A DNA stretch of 64,000 nucleotides from Solibacillus sp. FSL K6-1523 (GCF_038005225.1 NZ_JBBOSU010000001.1:608001-672000), one strand, 5' to 3'; counted from the stretch's first letter, positions 26,201 to 34,352 are shown. Translations and numbers: made by a program. Notes: a model not told the origin generated them from the letters alone.

Positions 26201-28637
26201 TGGTACATTCACATTCCCTGTAACAGATGAGACAGAAGCGGTGAAAGTAGTTGTGAAAGATGCAGCAGGAAATGTTGGAGAAGCAATCATTTTTGAAAAA
26301 GAAGAACAAGAAGCAGTTGTAACACTGTCAGTTGACCCAACGGAGCTAAAATTAACGACTGGCGAAATGGGGCAAGTAACGGTTACAGAAACGACAACAC
26401 CAGAAAAAGGTGAAGCTACGAACAAAGATGTAACTGCCGAAGCAACGTATGCAGTTGCTGACGAAACAGTTGTAACGGTTGTAAATGGAACGGTTACAGC
26501 AGTAGGTCAAGGTTCTTCGACAATTACGATTACTCATGGTAAAAATGAAGTAAAAGTAAAAGCCACAGTAGTAGATCCTGCAGTTATCGTACCTGGCGTA
26601 ACACTAAAGGCAAACAAAACGGACTTTGATTTACAAAAAGGGAAAGAAGCACAATTAACGATTAAAGAAGTAACGACAGCAACAGACGGCACGACGAAAC
26701 AAAAAGACGTAACAAAAGCGGCTAAATATACAGTAGCAGATAAAAATGTTGCTTCTATTAAAGAGGGCTTAATTAAAGCTAAAAATGCAGGAACAACAAC
26801 AATTACTGTTAAATATGGTAAAAACGAATTGTTAGTAAATGTAACGGTTACGGAATCATCTGTTACGTTAACTACGAACAAAACAGAAGTGAATTTAGAG
26901 CAAGGCAAGGAAGAAAAATTAGTGATTAAAGAAGTAACAACAGCAGCAGATGGCACAACGAAAGAAAGAAATGTAACGACAGCTGCAACGTATAAAGTAG
27001 CAGATAATAAAGTTGCTTCTGTAAAAGACGGTTTAATCATTGCTAAAAATCCAGGTAGCACGGAAGTTACCGTTAAGTATGGTAAGAGCGATGTGACAGT
27101 TTATGTGACAGTTTATGTGACAGTTACTGAACGTGATGTTACATTAACGACAAACAAAACAGATATTACGCTAGAGCCTGGAAAAGAATCGAAATTAACG
27201 ATTAAAGAAGTGACAACATTACCAAATGGAAAAACAAAAGAAACAAATGTTACAAAAGCTGCAACGTATGAAGTAGCAGATGGCAATATCGCATCTGTAA
27301 ATGCTGGTGTTGTAACAGCGAATGAAGCTGGCACGACAACTATTACAGTGAAATATGGCAACAACAAATTAACGATTAATGTAACGGTTACGAAGCCAAA
27401 TGTGGAGTTAACAACAAACAAAATACAAATTGATTTAGAGCCACAGAAAGAATCACAACTTACAATTAAAGAAGTGGTAACCGGGGCAGATGGTAAAGCA
27501 AAAGCAACGAACGTTACAAGCTTAGCAACTTATACCGTGGCAAATAAAAATATCGCTTCTGTATCAAAAGATGGTTTAGTAAGAGCTAAAGGTGAAGGGA
27601 ATACAACAATTACAGTGCAATATGGTGGAAATGAACTTACGGTAAATATAAATGTGACAGTTCCAACTGTGACATTGGATGTAGACCAAACACATGTTGA
27701 ATTGGTAGCTGGTAAGGAAGCGAGCCTGAAAGTGAAAGAAATAACAAAAACAGTAGATGGCAAAACAAAAGAGAAAAATGTAACGCAAAACGCAAAGTAT
27801 CAAGTAGCGGATAAACAAGTAGTAACTGTAAGTGAGGGAGTAATACGAGCAAAAGCAGCAGGAGAAACAACGATCACAGTTAAGTACAGAAATAATGAAA
27901 AAGTTGTCAATGTCATAGTAAAAGAGCCTAAAGTAGACATTACTGTAGACCAAACACAACTGGAATTGCTAGCAGGACAGGAGGCACAAATTACTGTTAA
28001 AGAAGTGACAACTTCGGTAGATGGACAAATTACAGAAAGAGACGTAACAACTGCTGCAAAGTATAGAGTAGATGATGGGCAAGTAGTTTCCGTTTCGAAC
28101 GGTTTAGTAAGAGCAAAAGCCGCAGGAGCAACAACAATCACAGTTATATACAATGGGGAAAAAATACCTGTAGATGTGATTGTTACAAAACCTGAAGTAT
28201 CAATCTTAGCAAACCAAACAGAAATTAATTTAAGCTTAAATCACCAATTCCAACTAAATATTACTGAAGTAACAACAGCACCAGATGGATCAGTAACAGA
28301 AAAAGATGTAACAAATGCTGCAAAATATAAAGTTGCAGACAACAAAATAGTTTCTGTATCAAATGGTTTAGTAAGACCGAAAAAAATTGAAGGTACAACA
28401 ACAATTACTGTGACATATGATAAATTAAAATTAATTATTGATGTGACTGTTGGCAGCTTTGCGAAATCTGATGGTGTGCTAATGATAGAAGACATTTTCA
28501 TTATCGATGACTCGTTCAGAATGAATGAAAATCTTACAATGGATGACTCGTTCAAAATGGATGAAAATCTCATAGTGGATGATTCGTTCATAATTGATGA
28601 ATTTTTCACATCTAATGCTTATCCGATAGAAATTTAA
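23235..28637 (+). CDS. Giant secreted subtilisin-like protease with Ig-like repeats
   Basis: An 1800-aa exported S8 protease. A signal peptide (1-31) and an inhibitor-I9 propeptide (about 75-175) precede the catalytic domain. The triad is Asp230 (VAVLDTGID), His292 (SHGSHVAGT) and Ser618 (GTSMATPHIAG). A PA domain is inserted at about 415-540. This is the layout of Vpr and lactocepin-type proteases. An Fn3-like region (about 690-1010) is followed by eight Big_2-type Ig-like repeats of about 88 residues (1029-1742). The last 50 residues contain three acidic 12-residue repeats (DDSFRMNENLTM and variants). No SLH or LPxTG is present. GGAGG lies seven bases before the ATG. It probably degrades external protein; the repeats likely hold it away from the wall. 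The tail is unusual for the family. Confidence 0.92.
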   Translation: MKNKCINRLFSSILVLAMIFSLFSPIQMASANEIKPFKQTTQSESTMQLKAAIADQLNVLDGGPQLHKELQGLSGNQDLAVIIHLSEKPVALEKGIHNLNGTAFSTAQENQVRTKVQSQQNFVLKELRLNNINIEEGYSYDTVLNGFSAVVKADDLDKLLTIEGITLVEPDTIVYASEQPLKNKPTTSSNPLKKDAQLDALMNTSNSFLGIEKLWNEGIEGQGIKVAVLDTGIDADHPDFAGIYKGGKNFIPNSSSYTRNRADDDASETSPVERPANMPEFNDRGSSFYTSHGSHVAGTIAAIGANEYGIKGIAPKVDLYAYRVLGAYGSGATSGIVKAIDTAVIEDMDVINLSLGGGANTETDSGSFAINNAMMAGTISVIATGNEGPNRGTMGTPSTARLGIAVGNTTNPEVMHNGQVNITVDSYQLTKQLEIMGTTFGKDLATQLQGEFEIVAVPGYGEAKDYTGIDVNGKVALISRGDIAFVDKIEHAKDNGAIATIIHNFAGGTNAPNASGTFLGDSFAFLPSYDMSQTDGDAIRAALKEGTGTVTFGNFSSTQTVGDEVNDSSSRGPSTPNFDIKPDVTAPGTNIMSTIPMYKADFPDATYEEAFDRKTGTSMATPHIAGIAALVKQANPSWNAFDVKVALSNTAKVLDQSKYDVFAQGAGRVNAYAAAHPNVLAYAVDQAVLDSSGAIVENLKGTVTFGPQSLEENISVTKQIVVKDMKGSGGNYNVSVDVTKSFGDAQVTVDKSSFTLAGEQVLDIALTASKATASQGAEILGYIHINGGDTAISLPFAADFGGGSQTEITNMAITETDLSFNNDGVKDSAVLSFILTGDVATNYIEIWDIMNPEGGEYGDGYIGYLHGANFLAKGSYTLNVAGQYRPWSGAAPTTIPDGLYTIDFTAQAASGIIGDYVGPIVVKTTKPEVTGTVTEKVATGQVVDKYLDYNEELYWYGLDYDLNEKLQASYIPTINGKEAAAVPFKLAQDGTFTFPVTDETEAVKVVVKDAAGNVGEAIIFEKEEQEAVVTLSVDPTELKLTTGEMGQVTVTETTTPEKGEATNKDVTAEATYAVADETVVTVVNGTVTAVGQGSSTITITHGKNEVKVKATVVDPAVIVPGVTLKANKTDFDLQKGKEAQLTIKEVTTATDGTTKQKDVTKAAKYTVADKNVASIKEGLIKAKNAGTTTITVKYGKNELLVNVTVTESSVTLTTNKTEVNLEQGKEEKLVIKEVTTAADGTTKERNVTTAATYKVADNKVASVKDGLIIAKNPGSTEVTVKYGKSDVTVYVTVYVTVTERDVTLTTNKTDITLEPGKESKLTIKEVTTLPNGKTKETNVTKAATYEVADGNIASVNAGVVTANEAGTTTITVKYGNNKLTINVTVTKPNVELTTNKIQIDLEPQKESQLTIKEVVTGADGKAKATNVTSLATYTVANKNIASVSKDGLVRAKGEGNTTITVQYGGNELTVNINVTVPTVTLDVDQTHVELVAGKEASLKVKEITKTVDGKTKEKNVTQNAKYQVADKQVVTVSEGVIRAKAAGETTITVKYRNNEKVVNVIVKEPKVDITVDQTQLELLAGQEAQITVKEVTTSVDGQITERDVTTAAKYRVDDGQVVSVSNGLVRAKAAGATTITVIYNGEKIPVDVIVTKPEVSILANQTEINLSLNHQFQLNITEVTTAPDGSVTEKDVTNAAKYKVADNKIVSVSNGLVRPKKIEGTTTITVTYDKLKLIIDVTVGSFAKSDGVLMIEDIFIIDDSFRMNENLTMDDSFKMDENLIVDDSFIIDEFFTSNAYPIEI
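26320..28460 (+). repeat. eight tandem Ig-like (Big_2) coding repeats
   Basis: Units of about 88 codons share the core LTIKEVTT..DG.TKE.NVT, ATY.VAD, GTTTITVKYG. Units 2-5 are most alike, and the last has diverged most. Unit 3 contains a microduplication, a 12-bp unit TGTGACAGTTTA repeated from 27092 to 27123, giving VTVYVTVYVTVT. This suggests recent slippage. Confidence 0.85.
28497..28605 (+). repeat. 36-bp tandem repeats at the protease C-terminus
   Basis: Three imperfect 36-bp units encode DDSFRMNENLTM, DDSFKMDENLIV and DDSFIIDEFFTS. They differ in composition from the Ig-like repeats before them. Confidence 0.7.
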
Positions 28638-28643
28638 TTTCAA

Positions 28644-28690
28644 AACACCGTGAATACTGTGCAGCTGCATAGTATTGCACGGTGTTTTTT
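28644..28690. terminator. strong terminator between convergent genes
   Basis: AACACCGTG (28644-28652) pairs with CACGGTGTT (28678-28686). An inner stem AATACT/AGTATT sits around a TGCAGCTGCA palindrome, followed by TTTTTT. It serves the protease gene and may stop the laccase transcript from the other side. Confidence 0.85.
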
Positions 28691-28728
28691 ATATTACCTC
28701 AATTATGTGAACCCGCATCGGTAGTTGA

Positions 28729-30381
28729 CTATTGATTAGCATGTGGCTGCTGCACAGGATGAGTATCATTCATAACAAGTATCGGTCGCATCATGTCGTG
28801 ATCTTCATGCTCCAAGAAGTGACAATGCCACATGTAATAGCCTGCATGATCCTTCCAGTGCATAATTAGTTTTGTCACCGTTCCAGGTTCTACTTTTGCG
28901 GTATCCTTCCAACCACGTTCATAGTCTCGTGGTTCTTCAGTGGGACCTGTAAATTCAAGCTTTCCATCCTTATCATAAAGAGCCACATTAAATGGTCGCC
29001 GTTCGAGAATTTTAAATTGCACTAAGTGGATGTGTACTGGGTGTGGGAAAGGTGTACCGTTAATAATATTCCATACTTCAATACTATCAAGAGCAGGCTT
29101 TTCCGTTACCGGGTCATGGAACATTTTATTATCTAGCATAAGCATCGGTCTTCCGTAAGAATCGGTGGATACAGTTAATGGTAAGTTTCGCTGGATATGG
29201 GCGTGGTGCTCGTGTAAATCCATCGGTTCAGCAAGTCGTTCTGGTATTTCACTCGTATCTGTCCCCATCAAAGGAGCGTTCACTTGAAATTGCATCACGA
29301 CATTCGTATGTTCATCCGGAAATTCCGTATCCAAATTTCGTAACGTAATTTTCTCACCAATCCAATTCGAAAAATCAATAATGAAATCAAACCTTTCTGC
29401 TGGTAGTAGTTCCACCGAATTGATTTCACAGGGTTCAGTTAAAAATCCGCCATCTGTTCCGATTTGAATGAACGGCTGATCATTTGAAAGACTTAAAACA
29501 TAGCCCCTTCTATTCGATGCATTGACAATTCGGAATCGGTATTTTCTTGGCTCCACACTTAAAAAAGGCCATACCTTCCCATTTACCGTAATGGTATTGC
29601 CGGTAAATCCAGGTGTGATAGAAGGATGCACTGGCACAGGAAATGGCGGTGCATCTGGATAAAAAATGGAGCCATCTTCATTAAAAGAACGGTCTTGAAT
29701 CATGAGCGGAATTTCATATTTGCCCGAAGGAAGTTTTAACCGCTCCTCCAAACCATCACGCAGTAGGTAAAACCCCGCTAACCCTGCATAGACATTCAGT
29801 CGCGTTATGCCCATCGTATGGTCGTGATACCACATTGTCGTACCTGGCTGATGATTTGTATATTCATGCACTTTTCTTTTAAATTTTGGACCTGTATGGA
29901 TGTAATCTTTGCTATACCAGGATTCGGGGTTGCCATCACTTTCCCAATTGACATTTGCCCCGTGCAAGTGAACGACGGTTCTTACTTCTACTGAATCTGA
30001 AACGCTATGGAGTGTACGATCTACGGGGAGGAAATGTTTTGTAGGCAACCGGTTATTATATTTTACATACGTTGTTTTATCCTTGCTCGCCTCAATTGTC
30101 GGTCCCGGACAAAGCCCATCATATCCCCAAACTTTAGACAGAGGGAAATGCTTATGAAACCGATGCCTAGCTTCCTTCATTTGTAATTCATAATAATCCC
30201 CATCTTTACAGTCTTTATTAGGCTTCCTTTGGGCAGTAGTAGGCTTTTGTAGTGGATCGACGAATTTTGGAATCGTATTTGGATCAGATGGATTAACTTT
30301 ATTTTGCAAAAAGCTCACTTCCTTTTTATCCATATACCTAGTTATATGTATGAATCTAGGCGGATAACTGGGCGCTTTCAT
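28729..30381 (-). CDS. cotA: CotA-like multicopper oxidase (laccase)
   Basis: 550 aa. It shows the CotA pattern throughout: WGYDGLCPGPTIEA, TVVHLHGANV (copper His pair), TTMWYHDHTMGITRLNVYAG, RKYRFRIVNASN, HPVHIHLVQF, and at the end WHCHFLEHEDHDMMRP with the type-1 copper ligands. There is no signal peptide, as in the spore-coat laccase CotA. The substrate could be phenols, bilirubin or Mn(II). The ATG at 30381 has no clear ribosome site. A second ATG at 30333 (MDKKEVSFLQ) is closer to the usual N-terminus. It begins 21 bases after the MerR-type regulator gene on the same strand, so it is probably co-transcribed with it. That is unusual for a late sporulation coat gene, and no sigma-K-like promoter was noticed. 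Confidence 0.9.
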   Translation of the reverse strand: MKAPSYPPRFIHITRYMDKKEVSFLQNKVNPSDPNTIPKFVDPLQKPTTAQRKPNKDCKDGDYYELQMKEARHRFHKHFPLSKVWGYDGLCPGPTIEASKDKTTYVKYNNRLPTKHFLPVDRTLHSVSDSVEVRTVVHLHGANVNWESDGNPESWYSKDYIHTGPKFKRKVHEYTNHQPGTTMWYHDHTMGITRLNVYAGLAGFYLLRDGLEERLKLPSGKYEIPLMIQDRSFNEDGSIFYPDAPPFPVPVHPSITPGFTGNTITVNGKVWPFLSVEPRKYRFRIVNASNRRGYVLSLSNDQPFIQIGTDGGFLTEPCEINSVELLPAERFDFIIDFSNWIGEKITLRNLDTEFPDEHTNVVMQFQVNAPLMGTDTSEIPERLAEPMDLHEHHAHIQRNLPLTVSTDSYGRPMLMLDNKMFHDPVTEKPALDSIEVWNIINGTPFPHPVHIHLVQFKILERRPFNVALYDKDGKLEFTGPTEEPRDYERGWKDTAKVEPGTVTKLIMHWKDHAGYYMWHCHFLEHEDHDMMRPILVMNDTHPVQQPHANQ

Positions 30382-30402
30382 AATATTAACGGCTCAAAGA
30401 TG

Positions 30403-31230
30403 CTAAGTTCTCTCCACTTCAACCATAATTTGCGTGACATAATTATCCTCTCCACTTACCGAAATTTCGTCTAATACATATTCTTCATATGCATAATTCC
30501 CAAGAGTAATCGGCTGTGCATCGATAAAATCCATTATTTTTTTATACGTAATTGGAATGTTTTTATCACTCCCTTTGTGATACGCAACGACATAAAGGCC
30601 TTTTCGTTTTGTGTAAAGGGAAACACCTTCTGCTTGTTCGACGATTTTCGTATATAAATAGGAATAATTATCGTAGTCCTCTTGCAATATTTTTTCTTTA
30701 CTTACAACTGCACCAATCGGGTGACCTATATCTAATTCCTCTGTATACAAATAATCAATAAATGTCGATACCGAGCTTAAAAATTCCTTATCCGAGCAAT
30801 CTAAAATCGATTCACTTAAAAATAAATGTTCTTTTTCTTGCTCCACTAGCTGAATTTGAGAAAAATCAATCGTTAATGCGTATTCTGTTAAGGTGATTTT
30901 TGTGTCGATAATCTTTTGGATTTGGTTCAACGTTTGTATCTTTTTTTCAATTTCCAAGGATTTTCCTTTAAGAAGCTCAATTAATTCAGATGGTGTTTTC
31001 GTTCGCAAAAATAATTTAATGTCTTTTAACGGCATATCCACTTCCTTCAATAATTCAATGACATTAAAAACATCGAATTGATGATACGAATAATAGCGAT
31101 AGCCTTTTTCAGTTTTTACTTCTGGGGATAGCAGCCCAATCTCATCATAATGAAAGAGTGTTTGTTTTTTTACATGACAAAGCTTTGCAAATTCTCCCGT
31201 TGTGAAGTATTTTCGTAAATTCTCACTCAT
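30403..31230 (-). CDS. MerR-family regulator, BltR/BmrR-like
   Basis: 275 aa. Residues 8-78 form a MerR winged helix (YFTTGEFAKLCHVKKQTLFH then YDEIGLLSPE). A dimerisation coiled coil spans about 80-125. An effector domain of the GyrI/BmrR kind lies at about 130-275 (LYTKRKGLYVVAYHKG). Such regulators bind cationic drugs or polyamines and activate efflux genes by untwisting a long-spacer promoter. AAGGAGG sits ten bases before the ATG. The divergent neighbours are a BltD-like acetyltransferase and a MATE pump, matching the B. subtilis blt locus, where a MerR-type BltR is encoded beside blt and bltD. The laccase gene follows in the same direction. The intergenic TTGTGG, 18-bp spacer and TATACA on the minus strand could be its own promoter. 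Confidence 0.85.
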   Translation of the reverse strand: MSENLRKYFTTGEFAKLCHVKKQTLFHYDEIGLLSPEVKTEKGYRYYSYHQFDVFNVIELLKEVDMPLKDIKLFLRTKTPSELIELLKGKSLEIEKKIQTLNQIQKIIDTKITLTEYALTIDFSQIQLVEQEKEHLFLSESILDCSDKEFLSSVSTFIDYLYTEELDIGHPIGAVVSKEKILQEDYDNYSYLYTKIVEQAEGVSLYTKRKGLYVVAYHKGSDKNIPITYKKIMDFIDAQPITLGNYAYEEYVLDEISVSGEDNYVTQIMVEVERT

Positions 31231-31246
31231 TTTGAAGTCTCCTCCT

Positions 31247-31302
31247 TGACTGTACGGTAACTGTATACTTTAAGATATAACTATACCACAATAAATAATG
31301 GA
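31247..31302. promoter_or_regulatory. shared control region of the blt-like module
   Basis: In the 110-bp gap between divergent genes, the plus strand has TTGACT..GGTAACTGTATACTTT with TATACT at 31263-31268. The minus strand has TTGTGG, an 18-bp spacer and TATACA. The near-repeats GACTGTACGG and GTAACTGTAT could be a MerR-type site. Exact promoter assignment is uncertain. Confidence 0.35.
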
Positions 31303-31349
31303 ACGTTTCCCGCGTAGTTCATGCGGAAAAAAGAGAGGATTTGATAGTC

Positions 31350-31814
31350 ATGGGTATAAGCATTCATGACGTAACACAAGAAAATGTACAAGAAATTTTA
31401 AATTTACGAGTAGGAGAGGCGCAACAAGGCTTTATTGAAACAACGCAGCAATGCTTGGATGAAGCGAAAGAATGTGCGAATTTTAAACCAGTTGGCCTGT
31501 ATTCGGATAATGACCTCATCGGATTTGCGATGTATGGGTATTTCCCAGAGAGTGAGGAAAAAGGTCGTGTATGGCTAGACCGGTTTTTAATCGATGTTCA
31601 GTTTCAAGGCTTTGGTTATGGAAAAACGATGCTCGACGCGATGATTCGAAAATTAGCAAATGAATTTTCATGTGATGATATTTATTTAAGTGTATATGAA
31701 GACAATAAAGCAGCAATTCGCTTGTACGAAAAATTCGATTTTCACTTTAATGGAGAGTCGGATGAAAATAATGAAAAAATTATGGTGAAAAACTTAAACG
31801 GACAAATACAATAA
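31350..31814 (+). CDS. bltD: BltD-like spermine/spermidine N-acetyltransferase (GNAT)
   Basis: About 154 aa from the ATG at 31350; the frame also allows TTG at 31341. The start MGISIHDVT fits the family, and AGAGAGGA precedes it. The GNAT core is DRFLIDVQFQGFGYGKTMLD, with the acetyl-CoA loop QGFGYGK, and the C-terminal DNKAAIRLYEKFDF. The order of motifs (GFIETTQQCLDEAKEC, KPVGLYSDNDLIGFAMYG, RVWLDRFLID, EKIMVKNL) follows B. subtilis BltD closely. It should acetylate spermine or spermidine with acetyl-CoA in the cytoplasm, easing polyamine stress. It is followed after 28 bases by a MATE pump gene, in the position where B. subtilis has the MFS pump blt. It is divergent from the MerR-type regulator. 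Confidence 0.85.
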   Translation: MGISIHDVTQENVQEILNLRVGEAQQGFIETTQQCLDEAKECANFKPVGLYSDNDLIGFAMYGYFPESEEKGRVWLDRFLIDVQFQGFGYGKTMLDAMIRKLANEFSCDDIYLSVYEDNKAAIRLYEKFDFHFNGESDENNEKIMVKNLNGQIQ

Positions 31815-31842
31815 CTCAAGTACAAAATATTAGGTGAAAAAA

Positions 31843-33192
31843 ATGAATGAAACATTAAGAAATACCCCCACGAAAAAACTATTTATATCGTATTTAATCC
31901 CTTCGATAATCGGTATGCTTCTCATGGCAATTAACATATTAGTTGATGGAATCTTCGTAAGTAATGGCGTAGGTCCTGAAGCATTAGCAGGCGTCAATAT
32001 TGCCGTCCCAATCTTCTCTATTTTACTATCGATTTCTCTATGGATCGGCATGGGTGGAGCTACTTTGTATTCCATTGCACTCGGGCAAAATAATGAAAAA
32101 AAAGCACAGTCGATTTTCACGCAATCTTTTTTCCTCGCGACTTTTATTGTAGGAATTTTAGTTGTACTTTGCTTATGGAAGCAAAAAGAACTTGCCTATC
32201 TATTCGGTGCAAGTGACGAAATATTCCCATACGCGAAGGATTATCTTCAAATTATCCTATTATTCGGTGTGATTTACGTAATCGAAAATATTTTAAGTAT
32301 CTTTATACGAAATGACGGCAATCCGAAGCTAGCAATGATCGGGCTCGGCGTTACTTCTGTATTAAATATCGTTTTTAACTATGTATTTATTTTCATGATG
32401 GATATGGGCGTAAAAGGCGCGGCATATGGTACAGGGCTTGCGACTGTTATTGGTGTGCTCGTGTTATTAACCCATTTCTTCCGTAAATCAAGCATTTTGA
32501 AATTTACGACACTAAAACTTGAAATGAAAACAGTGAGTGAAATATTGAAAATCGGTTTACCAAGTTTCATTGTAGAGGCATCAGCAGCGGTGACAATTAT
32601 TGCATATAATATTACGTTTATGCATTTCGTAGGAGCGGTAGGGGTGACAGCATATGCAGTCGTTAACTATATGCATGCGGTTTTCCTTATGTTATTTATA
32701 GGAATTGGCGCGGCACTTCAACCGATTGTCAGTTACCACTATGGTGCGAAATTATACAAACGATTACAGCAGTTTTTAAAGCTCGGCGTCATAACGGGCA
32801 TTGTGTTTGGTATTGGCATTTGGTTCATCGGATGGCAATTTAGTGAAAATATCGTGGCTCTATTCGGTGAAATGCCAGCAGACGTTTTAGCATATACGAC
32901 GAAAGGAATTATGCTCTTCTTCATCGGTTATTTATTTTTAGGCTTTAATTTAGTTTACGCAGAATACTATCAAGCGATTAAAAAGATTAAACTTTCTTCC
33001 ATTATAATAGTAACGAGAAGTATCGTATTATTTTTACCTTTGTTATGGTTGTTACCAACATACTTCGGTGGTGATGCGATTTGGCTTGCTTTCCCAATCG
33101 CAGAAGGAATTACTGCCATTGGGTTAATCATTGCGAGAAAGAGGTTGCAAGTTTTAAAAAATGAAACGGCTGAACCAGTGTTGAGTGCGTGA
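31843..33192 (+). CDS. MATE-family multidrug efflux transporter
   Basis: About 449 aa from the ATG at 31843 (AGGTGA six bases before); a GTG at 31834 is also open. Twelve hydrophobic segments form two homologous halves, with the MATE pattern SIIGMLLMAINILVDGIFVS at the first helix and VGAVGVTAYAVVNY in the second half. It resembles the DinF/MepA branch. MATE pumps export cationic compounds using sodium or proton gradients. The link to the BltD-like acetyltransferase and MerR-type regulator suggests polyamines, acetyl-polyamines or cationic drugs as substrates. The two genes probably form one transcript. Confidence 0.88.
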   Translation: MNETLRNTPTKKLFISYLIPSIIGMLLMAINILVDGIFVSNGVGPEALAGVNIAVPIFSILLSISLWIGMGGATLYSIALGQNNEKKAQSIFTQSFFLATFIVGILVVLCLWKQKELAYLFGASDEIFPYAKDYLQIILLFGVIYVIENILSIFIRNDGNPKLAMIGLGVTSVLNIVFNYVFIFMMDMGVKGAAYGTGLATVIGVLVLLTHFFRKSSILKFTTLKLEMKTVSEILKIGLPSFIVEASAAVTIIAYNITFMHFVGAVGVTAYAVVNYMHAVFLMLFIGIGAALQPIVSYHYGAKLYKRLQQFLKLGVITGIVFGIGIWFIGWQFSENIVALFGEMPADVLAYTTKGIMLFFIGYLFLGFNLVYAEYYQAIKKIKLSSIIIVTRSIVLFLPLLWLLPTYFGGDAIWLAFPIAEGITAIGLIIARKRLQVLKNETAEPVLSA

Positions 33193-33362
33193 ATGAAGTT
33201 TTGATGGAAAAGTTTCTGAAATATAGGGAAGACGGATAACATAAAATCCTGGGAATTTATATACCTATAAAAAATACACAAAAGTGATTCTTATGCATGT
33301 AAACTAGATACTAAGTGGCGAACATGGGATAAAAATTATATAATTAAAGGTAAGATGTATTA

Positions 33363-33557
33363 ATGAAAGGGGTTGGAAATGCTATGGAGGAATTAAAACT
33401 GGAGTCGAAGGAATTTAAAAGAGTTTTACACAATTTGCACTTGGAAAACTTGAGTCTTTCACTTGATATGCAAAAAAGAGTGCTTGATCTCATAAATTCC
33501 AAAGTTTCTATTACACCTACTCTTATAAAGGACATACTTCGACATGGGAAAATATAA
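33363..33557 (+). CDS. small protein, possibly a Fic-type antitoxin relative
   Basis: 64 aa from the ATG at 33363 (AAAGGTAA upstream), or 57 aa from the ATG at 33384 (MEELKLESK). The body reads LHLENLSLSLDMQKRVLDLI, then TPTLIKDILRHGKI. The pattern of a LEGL-like helix, then a short basic helix ending ILxxGKI, resembles small VbhA-like antitoxins of Fic toxins, but only weakly. Its stop overlaps by 14 bases a short frame (33544-33606, MGKYNEKENDDFFLKYDSVY) that looks like the start of a Fic protein and then ends. If so, this is an antitoxin whose toxin has been lost. The function is not certain. Confidence 0.45.
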   Translation: MKGVGNAMEELKLESKEFKRVLHNLHLENLSLSLDMQKRVLDLINSKVSITPTLIKDILRHGKI

Positions 33558-33606
33558 TGAGAAGGAAAATGATGACTTTTTTTTAAAATACGATTCAGTT
33601 TATTAA
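33544..33606 (+). pseudogene. possible 5' stump of a Fic-like gene
   Basis: Twenty codons, MGKYNEKENDDFFLKYDSVY, overlap the end of the upstream small gene in toxin-antitoxin fashion and then stop. Fic proteins often begin with a short M..KY...ND motif followed by VLxNKL. The resemblance is short and could be chance. No continuation was found in other frames before the terminator at 33647. Confidence 0.25.
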
Positions 33607-33646
33607 ATAAATATACGATAGAACAAAATGCTAATGTACTCTTTGT

Positions 33647-33681
33647 GAATGACCCAAATGAAACTTTTCGGGTCTTTTTTT
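33647..33681 (+). terminator. terminator after the small gene
   Basis: GACCC and GGGTC close a hairpin with inner GAAA/TTTC pairing, followed by TTTTTTT. Confidence 0.6.
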
Positions 33682-33686
33682 ATTGA

Positions 33687-34227
33687 ACCAATAATAAATA
33701 CGTTATCACAGATTTTGATGAAGAAGATTTAAAATCATCGCCTAAATTGTTTAGTAAGGCGCTACTAGCTTCTATTTATATGAATCGTTCAAATAAGGAA
33801 ATGAGTATGTGGAGTGATTACAAGCGGGCCTTGTTGCGGGAGGTTTGGTCATTAAAAAATATCAAACGTCAAGAAATGAGTGCGCTATTATATTTCGTTG
33901 ATTATTTATTGAAACTACCCAAAGAAATGTCGGAGCAGCTAAAACAAGAAATATTTATGGAATTTCGAAAGGAGGATGGAAGTAAGTTGGAATTATACAA
34001 AGAAGATTTACCACCAACACTAGCGGGAATTTTAGACCTAGAGCGGCAAGAAGGAATTGAACAAGGAAGGAAAGAAAGAGGGAAGGAAAGAAGGAAGAGA
34101 ACAAGTAATAAGACAAATGGTTGTTAGTTTAATCGAAAATGGATTTTCAGATGAGATGATTGCGCGTGTTACGAATCAAACAATGGAGCAAGTACAAGCA
34201 ATTCGAAGAGAAATGACGTTAAAATAG
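33687..34227 (+). pseudogene. Rpn-family nuclease remnant (N-truncated, frameshifted)
   Basis: The open frame reads NKYVITDFDEEDLKSSPKLF, then SKALLASIYMNRSNKEMSMW, LYFVDYLLKLPKEM and QEGIEQGRKERG. This is the C-terminal half of Rpn/YhgA-like recombination-promoting nucleases (PD-(D/E)XK superfamily). A purine-rich slippery stretch at about 34060-34100 shifts the frame. In the next frame the usual tail follows: GREQVIRQMVVSLIENGFSD, then EMIARVTNQTMEQVQAIRRE. The N-terminal catalytic half is missing and a stop lies directly upstream (33684). Codons 33747-34127 appear as an open stretch but do not make a complete protein. Probably inactive. Confidence 0.65.
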
Positions 34228-34352
34228 GGCTACTTAGTTAATGAATTCATAGGTTTTGAACAGGTGCACATTCAATACGACTGTTGTAAACCAATCAAAA
34301 CTCCAGTATACTTTCTCGGTATAGAGAGACTGAGAATCGAGGATGAATTTAG

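Noticed and set aside
26534-27061. 175-codon minus-strand open frame
   Set aside because: It lies antisense to the Ig-like repeats of the protease; its repeats mirror the plus-strand repeats, and it has no ribosome site.
26320-28460. Satellite or CRISPR-like repeat array
   Set aside because: The periodicity of about 264 bp corresponds to protein domains in one open frame.
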